Shown here: piece by piece, positions 10,135 to 21,795 of the stretch
Layout: each line of letters starts with the position of its first letter
Numbering within the stretch: the stretch's first letter is position 1
NCBI GenBank assembly: GCA_963573315.1
Contig: OY752146.1
Coordinates: 1,054,001-1,118,000, forward strand
Direction of reading: 5' to 3'
Length of the DNA: 64,000 nt
From: Entomortierella parvispora
Lineage: Eukaryota > Mortierellomycota > Mortierellomycetes > Mortierellales > Mortierellaceae
Notes under the pieces: generated by a model
Seen by the model: only the letters and a program-made list of their open reading frames with translations
Told to the model about the DNA's origin: nothing
Database searches by the model: none
Translations under genes and position numbers: made by a program

Positions 10135-11727
10135 ATGGAACAGGAGAATGTAAAACACAACGAAGACAACACGACTTGCTTTTTTATCCAGGGAATTGTT
10201 CTTCTCATCTTGCACGCTTACATCTCCCAGCGCCAATGGGGTTTTCTTTTCATTCCACAATAGTACCAGGGCATCGTCACTGTCAGTGGACAAGAGGCGC
10301 AAGCAGAGGATGAAGCTCTCCACGCCCTTCGGGCGCTACCAAGGGTAACAGCAAGGATACATTGCAACAAGAAAGGGCTGTTGACAGTCGAGTGGATTGC
10401 CTTGTTACTGACGTTTTCTATACTTCTTGATGTTGATAGTTTGAGCCATTGGTCGTGCCCGAAACCCCCTCCCACTTTTCACTAGCCAGTGTCTTTGGCG
10501 CTCTATCCACCTCTCCAGGAACCAAACGAGGTAAAGACGAGGAGCATGAGTATCTGACACCCTCAAGGAGCTGTTCCTTTTGTGAATGCAATTCGTTACC
10601 TGTTTCAACATTCTGACTTTATTCTTTGATCCAACATATCTGTATAGAGACGGCTGAAGTGGCCTTCAACCCCAATGTGTTGGTCGACATCTTGATCCAG
10701 ATGAACGTCCACAGCAAGAAATGTGCTCTTGATATCCAGGCCTACCAGCGTTCCCTCGCTCTCAGGATGAAGAACCTGGACGATTATACGGCAGAGGCGG
10801 TGCAGGATCTGATCACTGTCCAACAACAAGCAAAGAGCCATGCGGATCAATTACTATCAGGTAAGGTCACCAAGTATGAAGAACAAAGGAGGGGGAGCTT
10901 TTCAAACTGTGAACACTGCATCTTACTCTTCATCTTTGTCATTATCGAAAAAAGTCCACGCGCTGGCCAAACAGGCCGAGGTCACAAAATCGCTCTTGGC
11001 CAATATTCTCCAAAAGACTCAACTTGTTTCAAGGCATCTAACTTCAACAGCCGAGGAACCCGATGGAGCCGAATCCCATTCTTCTTCTTGGCCGTTCTTG
11101 GACCCCGTCGCTTATCCTACCCTCCATCAATTTCTACATCAGGACCCTTCTTTGTCAAATCAACCATCCGAGCCCCCAAACTTCAAACAGTCTTCAGGGA
11201 TCGCTTTGCTCGGCGGACAAGGCCTCGGGTATGGTCAAGGACATGGACAAGGCCAAAGTCAGCACTTGACGGTCGGAACCTTTCACCACCCTCCTCCTCC
11301 TCCTCATCCCCCTCTCGCAGGCTCAGCTCGATCCCGTTCCCCGGCCCTAGTCTCACTCGCTCCAACATTTTCGATCCCTAAAGCGAGTGCAAGCATGGCA
11401 ATGCCCTCCAACGCCATGGACGCCACTCTGTCCACGTTTCCTACTGCCGGCACTGTCACTTCTTCTTCTTCCTTTCCGCCGTTACACAAGCTCGGTCGTG
11501 ATCCAGTCTCGTTCGAATCCCTGGCAAGCCACGCCAGTAACAGCAGCAATAGCGCCAGCGCCGCCAAAAAGAGTCAGACTTCAATAGCGCAATTTTGGCC
11601 GCCTCCTAACCAAAACGCCATCGCCATCGCCTCTCCACAACCTACCACACCGAATGCTCCCAGGGCTTCTGATAATCTAAGGCGACTCGCCAGTCAGGCG
11701 GGGTCTCATCCTCCTCCTCACTACTAA
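10135..11727 (+). CDS. BORCS5: BORCS5-like subunit (BORC, lysosome/vacuole positioning)
   Basis: Exons 10135-10149, 10264-10344, 10440-10530, 10648-10860 and 10955-11727 give 390 residues. After GIVTVSG come a spacer and LPRFEPLVVPE, then a helical block with NVLVDILIQM, YQRSLALRMKNLD and a second helix ending LLANILQKTQLVSRHL. This order (IVxV motif, PxFxPLL motif, then coiled coil) is that of BORCS5/myrlysin, a BORC subunit that recruits Arl8 to lysosomes in animals. The C-terminal 200 residues are low-complexity and not conserved. The tiny first exon has a strong ACCATGG start but gives MEQEN, so the N-myristoylation site of animal BORCS5 is absent; another first exon is possible. The gene converges on the Cdc4-like gene, with 69 bp between stops. 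Confidence 0.65.
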
Positions 11728-11796
11728 AATAAAATACCATTTTCTAATGGAAACAAACAAAAAAAAAAAAAAAAAAGAGGATCGAGCCCGCTGGTC

Positions 11797-12007
11797 TTAA
11801 CGCTGCCGCGTGTATTGCTGTAGCAGTTGCATCATGACATGTTGGCCATGCACAGTTGTATCTGCATTCGCATTTCGGAAGAATGACTGCAAGACTTTAG
11901 CTTCCTTCATCATATCATGATCTACCATAAGCTGCTGGCATCTATTGCAAGTTCAACAAAAGAGGAAGGGGAGCTTTTTTTTTTTATCTTCAAAAACTAG
12001 GGGTTAT

Positions 12008-12038
<31 letters not shown>

Positions 12039-15000
12039 GGGAGTAATGCTACAAGAGTACATTGTTCAATCATGGACCACCCACTGCTGCAACCTCCCCG
12101 CCTTGCGCTTGAGGAGCAGGCCCTCCTTCAGCTCCAGCCGCTCCACCTTGCCCTGGGTGGTTGTCCGTACCATCCTCCAAAGGCAATATGGGTGCATTCT
12201 CCAATGGCTCGACAATTCCATAGATACCATAGTCAAGGACCTAAATGAAAAAGTAAATAAAACTTAGGATCAAGGTACTCCCCGAAGAAAGAAAAAAAAA
12301 AAAAAAGAGGAAATAGTAGCCATCTCCATACCTCAAAATACGTCTCGTCTACCGAACCATTAGGCTCTACACGCTTCACGGCAGCCACACAACGCCTCTC
12401 ATCAAACTTGACTTGCCACACGCTTGACAACCCTGTTAATAGATTGCGGATAAATTTGCCCGTCTTGAAATCCCACATCTTGAGATTTCCATCCGATCCA
12501 GAAATGACCTTGTTGCCATCGTGCTGGAAGCAAGTGATTGCTGCAGCATGGCCAGTCAAGATTCGTAGGCATACTCCACGCTCTGGATCCCATACTCGGA
12601 CCGTAAAGTCGGCTGCTGCAGAGACGAGGTGGTTTGCATTCAAACCCAGCAGGCCAACAAGCGATGCGTGACCTAATGATATAAAACAAAAGAAAGCATG
12701 TCATTGTCAGCTATCCATCGTACAACAACAGCAGGTTTTGTCAAGACATTATCCTAGAGCATCAGAAAGCTCTTTTACCTTCAAGCATGTGGAGGCATGT
12801 GCCATCCTCCAGCGACCAGATGCGAACAACAGCATCCATACTGCCACTCATACACTGGTTCCGCTCGCGATCGAGTACAATCGAGTAAACTTTTTGGGTG
12901 TGCCCTTGCAGACGATGAACGAGAGCTCCAGTGCAAATGTTCCAAACACGCACCGTGCAATCATATGACCCAGAGACAAGGGTGCTGCCTTCTGCAGCCA
13001 AGGCGCGCACAGAGAGGGTGTGTCCTACCAGAGAGTGGAGGAGCCAGGAGCCATCTGTTGGAGAAATGTGGCCGTTAAGCTCTGGATCGGGGAGTCGCCA
13101 GACCAAAAGAGTAGAGTCCCTGGATCCTGTTACAATCACTGGAAACTCTGGCTCATACTTTGGGACTCCATTGGGATCCTTGTTGACATTAATTGGCATG
13201 ACAATCTGGAGACATCGGACAGTTGAACTGTGACCCCTAAAGGTGTGTGTACAAATGCCCTTTTCAATATCCCAGACACGCACTGTACGATCCGTGGCGC
13301 CAGAGACAAGGGTGTTGCCATGGTACTGGAGAGCCCAGACACCTCCCTCGTGGCCAACCAGCTGTTTCAGTCGATTCCCTGTGGCGGTGTCATAGACATG
13401 GATAGACTGGTCATCGTATCCTGAAATGATCTTTTCAGAATCAAATTGCAGACATGTCACGACCTTGTCAATGTGTCCTTTGAATTGAATGTACTTTGCT
13501 CTGCCCTTTCTCCAATTCTGCCGGATGATCCAGTGTCGGCGGTAAAGAGCCTTGAAGGGGTGTGCAGTAGAGGGCGCCATGGGCCCGAATGGCTCTTCCA
13601 CCAGCTCCTGCTCCATCATCTCGTCCTCAGAGTCGGCATCGTTGAAACGTCCAGTGTGGCTTGTAGTGGGCGATGGCGGTGCAGCGTCGGGTGTCATAAA
13701 ATTATCCTCTTTGTTCTGACCATCGTCTTCTGCAGTGTCACTGTCCCACTCGTGCGTTCTTGACTCGCGTCCTCGGTGCATGGAGGACGGCGGTAGGGAT
13801 CCTTCGACTTCATCCTCCCCAAGCATCGTCACATCATTCGGATAGACGGGTGATTCAGGCAAGTCAGAGGCTCGAATGACGGCCTGACTGGACCGTCCCT
13901 TGCCCTTGGCCAGACGACGCTTCGCCAGAAGCTTCCTGTCCTGATAACTCGGCCGGACACCATAATGACCATCGATACCCAATCTCTGCGCAAATGCATC
14001 CTCCTCTTCCCGATCATCAAGCACAAACCCTTCCTTTTGGAATTGGTGCATCCATATATGAGCATCCGAGTCGACAACGATTCGCCATTGCTTACTAACT
14101 TGTGCCGCTTTGCAAAGACTCTTTCCGTCCAAGAAACGAAGAACGTTCCTGCTCAGTTCTACAGGCAACAGCGAAAGGAAGTCTTGCTTCATCGTAGCCA
14201 AAATCACTGAGCTAACGAATTGCAGAGTTGGGGCAGGACTTCTTCGAAGAAGGTGAAACAGCATGTAGGACTGCAAACTTGACGGAAGAGCGTCAAAAGT
14301 GGCAATCAAATTGGGTAGATCAAGTAGCGTCGGTACATGCGTGAGTCCAGCTTGTTGAAGGGACCGCTCCACATCCATTTCTTCGTCCGCCTCCAAGTCT
14401 TGCCCCTCCTCCTCTCCTCCATCGTCGCTCATGTAATTGATCGTTTCTTCGTCATCATCCTCTTCCTCGTCTTCCTGGCGTCCATGCACTTCGTGATCGC
14501 ATCTGTCCAAGCTGTGTTCATCCTCCTCATGGTTCTGAGTAGTGTGAAATGAGGTTGGCGCTGTTCGGAAGCGCCGCCGAGCAATTGCTCCATCAGCACC
14601 ATGCTGAGCCATGGCAGAATGGCTGCTGTTTTGAGAGGCCGTGGTGGGTGAAAGCGATGGTGAAGGCAGACTAGAGGGATCCACAAGAGGAGCGAGTCGA
14701 GACATTTGGATGTTCTGCTCCCGAGCACGCTCCATTGTCCTTGTGCGCGTGGGAAGCGCCGGTGTAGCAAACTCTGCAAGGGAAGGGGCAGAAGTCGAAG
14801 AAGGTAGTTTACGGCTTGCAGCAGTCTTTTGAGTCATGGGCTGTCGAATGACCTCGGAGCCTTCCGCTACAGGATATGAGGTAGTCCAGGGCCTCTTTGA
14901 CTTTTTGTGAGGAGGCGAGGACCTTCCCACAAACGAAGAGGAGGCTTCGTCCATTCCTCTCTGGGCAGACCCCGAGGCAAGATGAGAATGTGATAGTGTT

Positions 15001-16248
15001 GATAAGGTGCTAAGGGACCCAGCCATACCGGTCGATGAAGGAACGGAGACATCCACGGTCCCAACAGGGGTGATAGGCGACGCTGGACGTTTCTTGGCAC
15101 GGCACCGCTCGTGCGACCGCCAAGCAACGTGTGGGGAGAGATTATCTTGTTGAGGATGGTTGACAGAAGTACGGGCAACGGTGGTCATAGTCTGGTCGAG
15201 TCCTGCTCCTGAGCCGTCATCCTTGTTGGGCCGGTCTCTTGGCGCTGACGCGTGTGAGCGACTCTTGCTGTTGGAGTGAGATTTTGTTGCCTGCTCAGAC
15301 ATGGACTTGAGTGCTCGCTGGTGTGCAGAGGCACTGAGGTTGTAGAGCGCATCTTCGAGCTACGGGGCATAAAACAAGCAAAAGCAAGAGGTTTAGATAT
15401 AAACAAGGATCCACATGAGCCGGATATTATTAGGGAGGGCCGGACGAACAAGCAGGCCAATTGATCGTAATCCAGAAGAGTCGGGGGGGGGGTATATCAT
15501 ATCGCAGGCCATATATGCATCCAAACAACAACAACAACAAAACACATAAAATGCAATACGATGCAATAGAAAAAAAAATTACCTGGTCCATGGTCTTTTC
15601 GCCATCCTGGTTCTCGCGAAAAAAGGTCGGCTGGCCGTTGAGGTCAAAGCAAAACTTTTTGAGCGCAGGTGGTGTGGGTGTGTCGGCCAGGGGGAAAACC
15701 TTGGGGTCGAGATGTGCGGGTATCGGGGGAGGGCTGAAGAACAGGGGTGGGTATTCGGTTGAGGTGGTGGTGGTGGTTGTCACGACGGTAGTCGTCGTCA
15801 TGGGAGCAAGTGAAAATGTCGTCGAAGTGGGCTTTCGGGCAGCAGAGACCGCCGATGCAGAAGAGGGCAGCTCGGCTGCAGACGACGACGACGACGAGGA
15901 GGAGGAGGACGACGCTTTGCGTGGTCCAGGGGCGTTGTGTCTGCGACCATGGCCTTGCGCGCTGTGGCCGGGATTGCTCTTTGTGCTACCCGCGGATGCC
16001 TGGCCATGCGGGTCCGAGTGGTGTGAACGCAGGACCATGACGGTGTCTGTATCCGGTATTGTCGAAGGGCGGTGGAGGGCAGAACGGCTGTGTCTAGACG
16101 TTCTGAAAGCGGTGCTGGCAGAGTCTGGGACAGTAGCGGAAGAGGCAGAGGTAGCGGCCTGAGGAGGAGGAGGAGGAGGAGGAGGGAGACTGGGCGGTGT
16201 TGGAGGAGACTGAATGACCGGATTTCGCTGCGCACGGGTTGGCAGCAT
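11797..16248 (-). CDS. CDC4: Cdc4/Fbw7-type F-box WD40 protein (SCF substrate receptor)
   Basis: Exons 16248-15583, 15359-12779, 12672-12332, 12240-12085 and 11934-11797 give 1293 residues. An F-box (LPVELSRNVLRFLDGKSLCK) in the middle should bind Skp1. It is followed by eight WD40 blades, starting FKGHIDKVVTCLQF and ending ETYFEVLDYG, with the blade-3 insertion typical of Cdc4/Pop1. SCF-Cdc4 ubiquitinates phosphorylated cell-cycle and signalling proteins. Arginines are visible in GSRDSTLLVW and GHTLSVRAL; at the third expected phosphate-contact position the sequence has GHTQKVYS. The N-terminal 450 residues are Ser/Pro-rich. The last intron contains a long T run; without splicing it the protein would end at 12070. 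The last exon is supported by an open coding-like frame and phase. Confidence 0.88.
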
Positions 16249-17649
16249 GGAGTGAACAAGACACTTGACTGGAAATGACGAGACAGTGATGACGAGGATA
16301 AAGGAGAAGAATCAAGTTTTAGTGGGTGGGGATGAACGAATGAATGAATTAAGGAATGTTTGAATGAATGCAAATGAATGAAGGGAAAGAAAAAAAATAA
16401 AAAATAATAATAATAAAAAAAAGGTATTTGTCAGAGTGGGGAAAGAAAGGGAAGGAGGAAGTGGGGTGTGCGTGGGGGTGGGGGAAGAAGACAAGGGAAA
16501 GGAAGGCAAGGGATGGGAAGGGGGTGCAGGACGGAGACGGACAAAGGGAGAGAGGAGTGGTGAGGAGCAAGTGGTTGTTGCACCTGGGGATTGTGGAAGC
16601 AAGGGAAGGGAAAGGGAAAGGGAAGGGAAAGGGAAAGGGAAGGGAAGGGAAGGGAAGGGAAGAGAAGGGAAGGGAAAGTACGAAGGGAAAGTAAGAAGGG
16701 AAGAAGGGAAGAAAAGAACAGGATAGAGGACAGCAGTCTGCGTCGTTGTTCTGTGTTGCTGGGCAAAGGCGGATGGATGCGACGATGCGATTTAATAAAG
16801 GAGATAGAGCCAGCAAGGAGGAGGAGCAGGACGAGAGAGAGAGAGAGAGAGAGAGAGGAGCAAGAAGAGCAGCAGAGGGAGGAAGCAAGAAAGAGAAAGA
16901 GAAAGAGAGGATGGTTGTTGTATTACTACTGGGACAGAGAACGGTTTTTGTACCTTTGGCGTGCTTTTTTTCGTTCTTTTTCTTTTCCTTCTTTTTCTTC
17001 CTGGCAGGGTCTGCTGTCTGAGGAGGGGGTGGGTGATCTTGGAAAATGAAAGAGGGCTGACGAAAGAAAAAAAAAGGGACGATGCAATGGAGGACAACTG
17101 GGTGATGACAGTGGCAATGACCACAATGTCGATGATGAACAAGGAGGAGGAGGAGGAGGAGGAGGACAAGGAGGACAAGGAGGACAAGGATGATGAAGGT
17201 GAAAGATGATGATGATGATGATGATGGTGATGAGGAAAGAGGGAAAGAAAAAAAAAAAAAGAAAAGATTGCACACATGCATGTTGCCCCTCTCTTTTGCT
17301 CTGCCTGCCTGCCTGCCTGTCTGACACACATACACACAGAGTCTCAGACACGGGCCATCAATCCAGTCGATCGAGATTGGCCCCTTAATCATCGCGCCTT
17401 CTCCTTTGCTCTCTTTCATTTCCGGGCGGCCATCTGTCGGGCCCCGAATGCAAAAGGGGGGACAAATATGGCCTTGCCGTGGCCTTGCTTGGCTGTAGAC
17501 TACATGCACATGTACTGTATGTACTGTAGAGGAGCATGCTGGTAGATACTGGTACTACCGGTTTTAATGAGTATAATAGTATAATAGTAAAAGTACGATG
17601 AAATACTCTTATTGTCGTAGTAACATTCATTTGTCTATCTGTTCTCTGT
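16249..17649. other. Simple-sequence-rich leader and intergenic region
   Basis: About 1.4 kb between the Cdc4-like start codon and the end of the ABCD gene. It is almost wholly low complexity: an AAGGG-type array (16600-16700), GAGAGA runs (16834-16858), AGG runs (17145-17185) and a GAT run (17203-17230). The minus (Cdc4) strand is pyrimidine-rich. Long open frames here are made of Ser, Leu, Pro and Phe only and are rejected as genes. Confidence 0.6.
16600..16700. repeat. AAGGG-type pentanucleotide array
   Basis: Tandem GGGAA/GGGAAA units run for about 100 bases in the presumed Cdc4-like gene leader; the coding strand is therefore a CCCTT array. Confidence 0.8.
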
Positions 17650-20600
17650 CTATGCCTGCTGCTCGGCCTCAATCTCCGCCGTCGTCTTGATGCCCGCATC
17701 ACGCTCGCGGATCAGATTGCGCAAATCCTCCAACCGCTGCTCAATCTTGGGGATCTCGGCCAGCTTGTGCTCCAACACCTGGCGTTCTTCCTGCAATGCC
17801 AATCGGCGCTCCGCATCCAACTTTGTGAACACGTAGCCTCCCTGGCCGTCGTACTGTAGAATGTAGTTGTGGTACTGCCAGAGCGAAGGGCGATGCGATA
17901 CCGTCAACAGCGAGATGCCTAGCTTCATGCAGTGCGTGTACATGATCTTCTCCACCTCCATGCTCACAGCACTTGTACACTCATCCAGAATGGCGTAGCG
18001 GGGACGGTGGTAGTAGAGACGAGCCATAGCAATCTATTCAGATAAATAAAAAAAATTATGCTGTCAGATCACCATTTACCGTCCTCTCTCGCCACACATT
18101 CATTTCCTCCTTCTTGCACCCTAGACTTACACGCTGCTTGTCTCCGCCAGAGAGTGCATCGCGCCACTCACGCTCGCGATCCCAACCACCTTCGCGCTCC
18201 ACAATGTTGTTCAATTGAACAACCTCCAGGATCTCTTGAAGATCATGGTCAGTGACACCCTTGGCCTTCATATCCTCCACGGTATCGGGGTAAATGATCT
18301 GGTCACGAAGAGTTCCCAGAGACAGGTAAGGACGCTGGGGGATATAAAAGATGTTCTTGGGGTTAGGGCGATGGACGGTACCGCCTATAGGGAGCAAAAG
18401 AGGTTTCAGAATAGTTAGATAGAGTTAATAGGACGCTCCTCCAAAATAAAAAACAAGATAAAAAAAAATGAAAAGATGAGCCACAGCGTACCATAGACGG
18501 GCCAGAGGCCTCCAAGGATGCGGAACAAACTGCTCTTGCCGCACCCGTTAGGTCCAACAATCAAGAGATGCATGCCAGGCTTCACATAGAAACTGAGTTT
18601 CTTCAGCAAGACATCTCCGTTAGGGGATACGATTGGCACATCCAAAAACTCGATGGTATCATCCTCAACGACATGTCCACGACCAGAAAGAACCTTGGCG
18701 TTCTCCTCAGTCGAGGCCGAGGATACAAGTCGCTTCTCGAAGCGGCCGGCCTTGACATCTTCAAAGACATCCAACAACTCGGAAACTCGGGCAGTATATC
18801 CAGCCAACTCGGTGACCTCCTTGTAAGAATACATGATGCGACCAAAAGCATCTGAGGAACTCAACAACATGCGTCGGTTGGTCACAAAGCCTAAGGGTAG
18901 AGACAACATCAAAAAACATTAGACCAAGTCATAACATCCACTGCACCATGGCCGGTGCTCGACCGACTTCAAATGACTTACCCTCAGTACGACCACCAAT
19001 GTCAGAGCCTCCACTCTGTCCTGGAAGCTTAAAGAAGACGGGGATGGAGCAGATAACGAGACCCATGGCACCCCAGAAGTACTTGATAATAAAGTCTTCA
19101 AGCATTCCATGCCACACGCGCATGCGGAAGATACGGTTGACGTGCTTAATGAGCGCAAAGTAGTTCTTGTCCAAAATGGCCTTCTCAATGTCGTGACCGC
19201 CAAAAAGCGCAATCTCTTCAGCGTTCTCGATAACACGAGAGTGCGTGAAACGGAATTCTCCCTCCAAGCGCTGTTCTTCTGCAACCATCTTGCCGAAAGG
19301 AGGTGTCAATGCACGGAGAACCAAGGCCGAGGCATGGAGCAAAGCACTGACACCAAAGAGACCCTCGCCACCGACACTCTTGGACAGCTGAACGTTGTAA
19401 ATAATCACATCCAGCATAGGCTTGGCCAGGTTGGAGTAGAGCTCTGAAAGTGAGGTACAGAATTTGTTGACATCAACTGTGATACATCTGGAGAAAGAAA
19501 GAAAGAAAGAGAGGGAAAGAAGGGTCAGGAACAATTTGCTCCGCAGCTCGGAACATGAAAATGCCATTCCTTCAGAAGCCCAAAAGGTCCAACGTACTGG
19601 TCAGCGTTCTTGATACGATCATCCAAATTGCCAATAGCGTAGAAGGTCATATCCGTAAGATATTGCTCGTGGATATGGTTGGTGAGACGAGTGCGGAATT
19701 GAATGGCGAGTTTGCTCTGCATATATGTCAACTATAATCGACAATGAACACGGTCATGGAGCAAGTAGAGTTAGATTCGCTTCATTTGACCCGATGTGTC
19801 GCACAGAACTCGTAGGATACATACCATGGAGTTGGTGTAGGTAGCGGGGACAGCAACTGTCATCCACCAGAGAAGGCCAACCATAAAGTCCTTGGCCTGT
19901 CCACGGACCAAGGCACTGACAATGCGTCCATCGAGCGAAGCGATGTAGACAGAGAGCATGGTTCTGAAGACTGTGGGGCACAAAAAAAATGAAATAAATG
20001 GGAGCAGTCAGCAACAACGTGGATCGGAAATATAACAGGCCGAGAGCTTGATCATTTTTTGCGAGTTTGATCCTTCACGCTGCTGGAGTCGATCAAGGCG
20101 CGTCACGTCCTTTGTGCACATTTGCAGAAACTTTCATTGCCCATGCTCTATGCCACTTTTGTCCTTGTCCTCTCCTGTATCATCCTTGCCACTCAGCCTC
20201 TGAGCACTGAATACGACCGTCCGGGCCATCATTATGAGGGATCCCACCAAGGTCCCAGCTCGTCTGAGGGGTACCAGTATCGTCAATCTGAGGGGTACCA
20301 GTATCGTCAACACGTACCAAGGAAACCAGTGTGGACAACTAACAGCCAAAACTCCTTTGATCTCCAGCCAGGGATGACCAATTTCAGGATTCGCATAAAA
20401 CGTTCAAAAAAGACACGATCCACCTATGTTACGGGATCAGATGAATGGAGTTCAACAAGAGAGATCAGTTCCTTTTCCAGAATCCTTGTAGTAACATGTC
20501 GTATACAGTCCGCCTCGTGGGATCGATAGATCTTAGATCTATCCATCAATGGCTACGGTACGGTACGTACAGCAACTTTGGCGGCCTTGCCGTCTCCTTT

Positions 20601-20816
20601 GCTCAAGCCAGTTCGCTTGTCATTCTTTTTTGGTTTGCTGGTGGCCATGCCATGGATGCGAATGGCAATGGTAACAAGGATGGTGATCCAGATGGAACGC
20701 TTGACTGTGGATCTGTTGTTGGAGTAGGCTTTGACGACCTTGAGGAGGACGGCCTTGAATGCCACGGGGTCAAAGACGGCGGTGGATGCCGCGGCGGGCT
20801 TTGAAAAGATGCCCAT
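17650..20816 (-). CDS. ABC subfamily D half-transporter, ALDP/Pxa type (peroxisomal fatty acyl import)
   Basis: Eight exons (20816-20571, 20423-20318, 19970-19825, 19716-19598, 19487-18982, 18890-18492, 18384-18131, 18033-17650) give 719 residues, close to animal ABCD1. The membrane part carries the ABCD signatures [20 protein letters not shown] and an EAA-like [15 protein letters not shown]. The nucleotide-binding domain has Walker [10 protein letters not shown], signature LSGGDKQR, Walker B YAILDE and an H-loop in [10 protein letters not shown] coiled coil ends the protein, as in ALDP/Pxa. The family imports very-long-chain acyl-CoA into peroxisomes for beta-oxidation as a dimer of half-transporters. 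It is a head-to-head neighbour of an ABCD4-type gene. All eight introns/exons fit in phase with GT-AG borders. Which Pxa paralogue it represents is not decidable here. Confidence 0.95.
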
Positions 20817-21795
20817 GGTCGTGTCTAGGATGGCGACCGGAGGAGCTGGAAGGGGAGAAGGGGGGGGATGAAGGGTAAGGAATAAGAGAATCAGGCAAGG
20901 AAAAGAGGAACAATGTCAAGAAAGGAGGGACACGCAAACGGGGGAGGTTTTTTTTTGTGATTAATATTCCGGATTGGCAATCAGGAATATGGGAGCGAGG
21001 GTCAAGAAGGGGTGGTACCGAGGAAGAGATTGGAGGGAGAAAGGCGGGATTACAAGAGTGGACAAGGAGAGGAGAGGGGAGAGAGGAGAAGGGACAAGAA
21101 GGAGGAGAAGGAAGAGGAGGAAAGAAGAGGAAGAGGATGAAGACGACGGGAAAAGACCCTGGATGTGCGATGTGGGTGCTCGTCTTCACAAGTCAATGAC
21201 GGACACACACACACACACACCACGGCAAAGGGACGAGACGACAAGGACTTTTAACTATCACATGACAGACAAGCCATTTTTACCCCTCTCTCGCCGTGTG
21301 TCCTCTGCGGCGATGGTTGCACATGGGGCGTGGCTCGTAATAGAGTTTGCTTGAGAGTTTGGTGCGGGGGCAGGAGAGCAGGACAGGCGTTCCTCCTTCT
21401 CTTTCCCTCTCTTTGGGCTTTGGATATGTGTAATGTGTCTTTGTGGCCTGTTCCAGTGTTCCTCAGCTGCGAGCTTCTTCAGAGGAACGATGCGTCCCAG
21501 TACAGGACTTTTGTTCAAGGAGTGACGGCTGGCAGGACAGAGGACAAGAAAGGATCCCATCTCTGTCGCATGCAGAGAGTACTGTAGTGACAGATCGCAC
21601 CTCGAATAAATTGAAATTTGAATAAATTAAAAGTTGAAACATGACTAGTTACTTTATTCGACATCTCGCCCTCTTTTTTCCCAGGACTGCCGTGTTGTGC
21701 CTTGCGCTCCTTCTCGTCTTCCTCTCCACACCACCCTTGTGCATTGTCCCATCCCTCTCCTCTCCTCTCCTCCCGCTCTTCCCCTCTCTTGCGCC
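20817..21795. other. Shared upstream region of two ABCD genes
   Basis: About 980 bases separate the two divergent start codons. It contains a purine-rich run on the plus strand (21000-21140; pyrimidine-rich for the minus gene), a short CA array (21203-21222) and a CT-rich leader before the plus gene (21750-21795). No gene is supported inside it. Confidence 0.5.

Noticed and set aside
12070-12084. Stop codon at 12070 as the end of the Cdc4-like gene
   Set aside because: A phase-matched intron leads to a coding-like exon at 11934-11797; kept only as an alternative end.
16349-17509. 386-codon minus-strand open frame
   Set aside because: Composed of Ser, Phe, Leu and Pro runs from pyrimidine microsatellites; no protein-like segment.
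20122-20529. Plus-strand open frame with signal-peptide-like start and two GYQYRQ repeats
   Set aside because: It is antisense to exon 2 (20423-20318) and flanking introns of the ALDP-type ABCD gene, whose exon is strongly supported by family similarity; the frame runs through intron borders.
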